From Brevibacillus_H sp049846925 (GTDB lineage: Bacteria; Bacillota; Bacilli; Brevibacillales; Brevibacillaceae): a stretch of DNA of 64,000 nucleotides. Below are positions 60,539 through 64,000 of this stretch, piece by piece (the first letter of the stretch is position 1; each line of letters opens with the position of its first letter). The notes under the pieces are model-generated. The model searched no databases. It was not told where the DNA came from and saw only the letters and a program-made list of their open reading frames with translations. The stretch lies in contig NZ_JBNCMT010000009.1 in NCBI RefSeq assembly GCF_049846925.1, forward strand, positions 101,700 to 165,699, in the 5' to 3' direction. The position numbers and the translations under genes were made by a program.

Positions 60539-60560
60539 AACCGATCGGAGGGTAGAGACG

Positions 60561-61283
60561 ATGAATGTTCAAAACCGCATTATTCTCGCACTGGACTTTG
60601 CGAATAAACAGGAAGTAGACCGTTGCCTGGATGACTTAGCAGGGCACGTACAATATGTAAAAGTGGGCATGGAGCTGTTTTATGCCGAAGGCCCCAAAGT
60701 GGTTGAAGCACTGAAAGAAAAAGGCTTCCAGGTCTTTGTCGATCTCAAAGTGCATGACATTCCGAATACAGCAAAAGGGGCCATGCGGAGTTTGGCTCAG
60801 GTCGGGGCTGATATGGTGAATGTGCATGTCGCAGGTGGAATCAAGATGATGGAAGCAGCAAAAGAAGGTCTAGAGCAAGGGGCACGGTCTGGTGCTCCTC
60901 GCCCTCTCCTGATCGGGGTAACGATGCTGACAAGTACCAGCGAGCAGATGATGAATGACCAGATTAGAATACCGGGAGTTTTGCAGGAAACCGTGCTCTC
61001 TTATGCGTCATTGGCGAAAAAAGCCGGATTGGATGGGATCGTCTCATCCCCAATAGAAGTTCCCGTTGTCAAACAGGTGATCGGAGAAGAGTTCATCACG
61101 GTTACACCGGGGATACGGCCAAAAGGCTCTGTTTCGGATGACCAGACACGGATTACTACCCCTGAGCAAGCATTTGCTTTGGGAAGTGACTACATCGTGA
61201 TTGGTAGAGCCATTACTGCACATCCAGAACCACAAACAGCTTGGCAGCAAATGATCGAGGCAATCCATTGCCATCAAAAGTAA
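60561..61283 (+). CDS. pyrF: Orotidine 5'-phosphate decarboxylase
   Basis: Last step to UMP. The 240-residue barrel enzyme has the catalytic Asp-Lys array in FVDLKVHDIPNT, the conserved TPGIRP near the C-terminus and the phosphate site in IVIGRAIT. CGGAGGGTAG precedes the ATG. It starts 22 bases after carB. Confidence 0.96.
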   Translation: MNVQNRIILALDFANKQEVDRCLDDLAGHVQYVKVGMELFYAEGPKVVEALKEKGFQVFVDLKVHDIPNTAKGAMRSLAQVGADMVNVHVAGGIKMMEAAKEGLEQGARSGAPRPLLIGVTMLTSTSEQMMNDQIRIPGVLQETVLSYASLAKKAGLDGIVSSPIEVPVVKQVIGEEFITVTPGIRPKGSVSDDQTRITTPEQAFALGSDYIVIGRAITAHPEPQTAWQQMIEAIHCHQK

Positions 61284-61315
61284 AGACGGATTTGTAGATG
61301 AAGGGGGAGCAAAAC

Positions 61316-61966
61316 GTGACCATTACAGAGAATTCACAGGCAGCAAAGCAAGTCGCCGCAAAGCTTTTGGAAATCGAAGCAGTACACCTTAGACCAGATC
61401 AGCCTTTCACATGGACGTCCGGGATCAAGTCTCCTATTTATTGTGATAACCGCATCACCATGTCCTATCCGCAAGTTCGCAGTCTCATTGCCGATCAGTT
61501 CGTGCGAGTGATCAAAGAGCAATTTGCAGATGCAGAGGTGATTGCAGGTACCGCAACAGCAGGAATCCCTCATGCAGCATGGGTAGCAGAACGAATGAAC
61601 CTGCCGATGATTTATGTGAGAGACAAGGCAAAAGGGCATGGCCGTCAAAATCAGATCGAAGGCAAGCTGTTGCAAGGGCAAAAGGTTGTGGTGATCGAGG
61701 ATTTGATCTCGACTGGAGGCAGCTCTTTGAAAGCCGCACAAGCCGTTCAGGCAGAAGGCGGAGAGGTATTGGGAGTAGTTGCCATCTTCTCCTATCAGTT
61801 CCCAGATGCCGAACAACTCTTTATTGATGCGGGCATTCCATTTACAACCATTTCTAACTACAGCGCTCTGTTACAAGCTTCAACCGAAGCAGGAATAATT
61901 ACAGCAGAACAGGAGAGGCTGCTCACCTCCTGGCGTCAATCTCCACGAACTTTTTATCAAGAGTAG
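61316..61966 (+). CDS. pyrE: Orotate phosphoribosyltransferase
   Basis: Joins orotate and PRPP to OMP. The 216-residue protein has the PRPP loop VVVIEDLISTGGSS and the flexible catalytic loop VRDKAKGHGRQNQIEG. GTG 61316 is seven bases after AGGGGGAG and gives the B. subtilis length; ATG 61298 has no site in front. It is the last gene of the operon. Confidence 0.95.
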   Translation: MTITENSQAAKQVAAKLLEIEAVHLRPDQPFTWTSGIKSPIYCDNRITMSYPQVRSLIADQFVRVIKEQFADAEVIAGTATAGIPHAAWVAERMNLPMIYVRDKAKGHGRQNQIEGKLLQGQKVVVIEDLISTGGSSLKAAQAVQAEGGEVLGVVAIFSYQFPDAEQLFIDAGIPFTTISNYSALLQASTEAGIITAEQERLLTSWRQSPRTFYQE

Positions 61967-61972
61967 ATAATA

Positions 61973-62010
61973 AAAAGCTCCCTTTCCATGACAGGAAGGG
62001 GAGCTTTGAC
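61973..62010 (+). terminator. Terminator of the pyr operon
   Basis: AAAAGCTCCCTTTCC (61973-61987) pairs with GGAAGGGGAGCTTT (61994-62007) with a six-base loop and one bulge. It serves convergent transcription as well. Confidence 0.88.
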
Positions 62011-62020
62011 TTTATGTTCG

Positions 62021-62500
62021 TTAAAACCGCTTGAATTTCAACTTTTGACGATAGGTGATAAACATCGCTACTCGCCAAGGAACAATCATACCGAAAGCGA
62101 GAACGAAGAATAATCCTGCTGTCTGTAACGGAGTAAAAACATCACCAACATATATTTTAACGAGCAATCGAATGGCAAACAGCGTGAGCAGGATGCCAAC
62201 GAAAGCCTTTGATCGGCGCAAGTAAATCTCGTTGTTCACGATTTCGAACTTCGAGGTCAGAATCAGTGGAATGGAGAATAAGGTACCCATACAAAATGCA
62301 ACGAGGTCATACGAAATCGATGTGACTACCTCAGGAAAGTGAAACATCGCAAAGCCTGTTGACATGAATAAGGGGGGAGCGATGATTTTCATGGCTGATA
62401 CCGGTTTTTTGGTTGCTCGCAAACGGACGATGATCACTGTTACAAACATAAATATCCCGGCAATCGTCCCCAACACAGAAGGTGAAAATAACTCCAACAT
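62021..62500 (-). CDS. ccdC: CcdC-like membrane protein (DUF1453)
   Basis: A 159-residue integral membrane protein with about five spans and conserved pieces IIVRLRATKKPVSAMKIIAPPLFMSTGF, TSKFEIVNNEIYLRRSKAF and AFGMIVPWRVAMF. It matches the layout of B. subtilis CcdC, a gene near cytochrome c maturation functions but itself of unclear role. ATG 62500 follows AAAGGAGTAGAAAGC; the frame opens further up without a ribosome site. No ccdA or ccdB neighbours are seen. Confidence 0.75.
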   Translation of the reverse strand: MLELFSPSVLGTIAGIFMFVTVIIVRLRATKKPVSAMKIIAPPLFMSTGFAMFHFPEVVTSISYDLVAFCMGTLFSIPLILTSKFEIVNNEIYLRRSKAFVGILLTLFAIRLLVKIYVGDVFTPLQTAGLFFVLAFGMIVPWRVAMFITYRQKLKFKRF

Positions 62501-62657
62501 GCTTTCTACTCCTTTCCCCTTGCATACAAACGAACTTGTCTCTCTGAAACGTAACGATATCATTATACATGATTCGACGTGAGAAAATGTGAAATAAATC
62601 GCATACAGCATGATTTACCGTTGTATTTTTCAGAAGGGAGCGATTGAGACGAGCCTA

Positions 62658-63872
62658 TTAGGCGCTAAGAGAAGCAGTTGACTCCTGGTATTGTCGCACA
62701 TCAATCGATTTTTTTCTGACGTAAAAGTAAGAGACAATCCCCGTGATTAACGTTATGAATCCAAGCACTGTCATATACCAGGTAGCTCCGATTAAGTCCA
62801 AACAAGCACCTGTCATCAAGAGGGCAATCTGGAACAGCACCCGATCCATCATCCCCTTAAAGGAAAAGAAACGGCCTTGGGCATCTGGTGCCAATCTTTT
62901 TTGGAAGATGGTAGTGATCATAGGAAAGAAAAAGCCGACTGTAAAGCCAAATAAGCCAAAGGAAGACAAGACAATCAGTTTGCTTTCTGCATATGACATA
63001 CCGTACAGGCTTACTGCAAATACCAGTACGAGCAAAGTTGATGAAGTTACCAGATTTCGCCCGCCAATCCAACGCTTAGCAAGTAATCCGGCGATCAGAA
63101 TACTTGATCCCTCTACCGCATAAATCCACCCCATCAGCCCCGGATCTTGCTGGATTTGGCTGAACTTCATAATTAACAGGTTGATTCCACCAAGGAAAAG
63201 TGTAATGACACCCATGTTCGCCATGCTGACTAAAACGCTTGGCTCCTGGCGAATGATGGAGAAAACCTCCATAAAACGAATCTTGGGCCGTTCCTTGGTT
63301 CCTTGTTGGTGGGCGGACGGAATGTTAGTCGCTAACGAAATACACGCCAAAATGGCATAAGAGATCAGAGTAAGGCTATACAAGGTTGTCAAACTCATCA
63401 TAGTTAGCAAAACGCCACCCACTGCAGTACCGCCGATTCGGGCAAGTGTGGAGATATTTAAGTATATTCCGTTCGCTTTCAGAAGTTCATCCGGCCGTAC
63501 CACCGCAGGAATGGAAGCTTGCAAGGCAGGGAAGTAAAAGCCGGCAGCCGTTTGTACAAAAATCATCGAGACAACCATCCAGGCAATCGAATCGTAAGCA
63601 ATAGCGGGAAACATGCAAATCGGGCTAATGCAGCGAAAAAGGCTAGCCAAAAAGATGACATGTTTCTTGTCGGTGCGATCAATGATTACTCCCGCTTTCG
63701 GGGCGAGTAAGACACTGACGAACAGTCCACTCATCAAGATCAAGCTTTTGAAAAAGTCAGAGGGGACCAGTTCTTGCATGAATTGTAAATTAGCAATTAA
63801 ACCAATCCAGGCTCCTGCGCCTGAAATGATTTCTCCTATCATCAAGAGGATAAAAGTCTTGTTCCGTATAAT
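62658..63872 (-). CDS. MFS transporter (MFS_3 type) with probable AUU start
   Basis: A 12-span major facilitator protein of about 404 residues, with the loop 2-3 motif GVIIDRTDKKHVIFLA and a typical MFS_3 layout (GEIISGAGAWIG near the start, MMDRVLFQIALLMTG late). The first standard in-frame codon is TTG 63845 or ATG 63842, both without ribosome site. A strong AAAGGGGGAG stands 34 bases upstream, exactly six bases before an in-frame ATT (63872-63870). Starting there adds IRNKTFILL, the usual N-terminus of this family. Substrate unknown; macrolide-type or general drug efflux is possible. Confidence 0.72.
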   Translation of the reverse strand: MIRNKTFILLMIGEIISGAGAWIGLIANLQFMQELVPSDFFKSLILMSGLFVSVLLAPKAGVIIDRTDKKHVIFLASLFRCISPICMFPAIAYDSIAWMVVSMIFVQTAAGFYFPALQASIPAVVRPDELLKANGIYLNISTLARIGGTAVGGVLLTMMSLTTLYSLTLISYAILACISLATNIPSAHQQGTKERPKIRFMEVFSIIRQEPSVLVSMANMGVITLFLGGINLLIMKFSQIQQDPGLMGWIYAVEGSSILIAGLLAKRWIGGRNLVTSSTLLVLVFAVSLYGMSYAESKLIVLSSFGLFGFTVGFFFPMITTIFQKRLAPDAQGRFFSFKGMMDRVLFQIALLMTGACLDLIGATWYMTVLGFITLITGIVSYFYVRKKSIDVRQYQESTASLSA

Positions 63873-63897
63873 AAGGATCTCCCCCTTTATGTAATTG

Positions 63898-63992
63898 AGT
63901 GATAATTTTGAAACGTTAAAATAATTTTTAGTGATAACTTCTAGTATACCGTTTTACATGCAAAACGTCTCGATGTTTTTCTCGTTATCATT
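63898..63992 (-). promoter_or_regulatory. Upstream region of the MFS gene with repeated GTTATCACT-like motif
   Basis: Read on the minus strand, ATTATCACT (63906-63898) and GTTATCACT (63938-63930) are direct repeats 32 bases apart. An inverted copy, GTTATCATT on the plus strand, lies at 63984-63992. A -10-like TATACT lies between them at 63948-63943. The arrangement is consistent with an operator for an unknown regulator. Confidence 0.3.
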
Positions 63993-64000
63993 CAGTCTGG

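Overview
The window reads as one chromosomal segment of an endospore-forming, low-to-moderate GC Firmicute. The best guess is a Brevibacillus-like member of the Paenibacillaceae. The evidence is a Bacillus-type division and cell-wall cluster fused to sporulation genes (spoVD, spoVE, spoIIGA-sigE-sigG), a meso-diaminopimelate type MurE, a PyrR-attenuated pyrimidine operon, an ileS T-box leader, and frequent GTG/TTG starts behind strong AGGAGG sites. The genus is inferred from gene order, not from a search.

Layout. 1-15758: spoVD (5' end outside the window), murE, mraY, murD, spoVE, murG, murB, murA, divIB, two DUF881 genes, sbp, ftsA and ftsZ. They build lipid II, flip or polymerise it, and set up the Z ring. 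15781-19247: a decayed beta-lactamase-type hydrolase, then spoIIGA-sigE under a promoter with the unusual 22-bp spacer of spoIIG, then sigG. 19249-21139 (minus strand): a Spo0E-like phosphatase gene, a 46-residue secreted pro-peptide ending in a repeated DNGGRP motif, and an HTH-plus-helical-repeat regulator whose stop codon abuts the peptide start codon. This looks like a self-contained peptide quorum-sensing cassette placed inside the sporulation/division locus. 21295-25368: ylmC, pgeF, ylmE, sepF, ylmG, ylmH and divIVA. 25373-28722: ileS behind a T-box leader in which a 174-bp MITE-like element sits between promoter and Stem I.

28870-37343 is a mixed accessory region: a coiled-coil protein, a YteA-like protein, an enolase-superfamily enzyme with an MFS transporter, a minus-strand Nudix/flavoprotein/TerC group, and topoisomerase III. 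37344-38005 has no large gene. It holds a candidate structured RNA of about 390 nt ending in a strong terminator, then two perfect Spo0A boxes, one overlapping the -35 of a promoter with a 22-bp spacer. 38006-47346 is a tight five-gene alpha-glucan operon: DUF4912 protein, GH57-GT4 fusion, nucleotidyltransferase-phosphomutase fusion, GH15 glucoamylase and phosphohexomutase. It looks like a non-glgBCDAP glycogen-type cycle, possibly switched on by Spo0A.

47424-51481: an exported WG-repeat protein, a small kinase-like protein, lspA and an rluD-family pseudouridine synthase. 51483-61966: the pyr operon pyrR-P-B-C-carA-carB-pyrF-pyrE with three PyrR attenuators. It lacks the pyrK-pyrD pair found between carB and pyrF in Bacillus subtilis. 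62021-63872 (minus): a CcdC-like membrane protein and an MFS transporter that probably starts at an AUU codon.

All functional calls rest on recognition of motifs, lengths and gene order by eye. No alignment, folding or database search was run.
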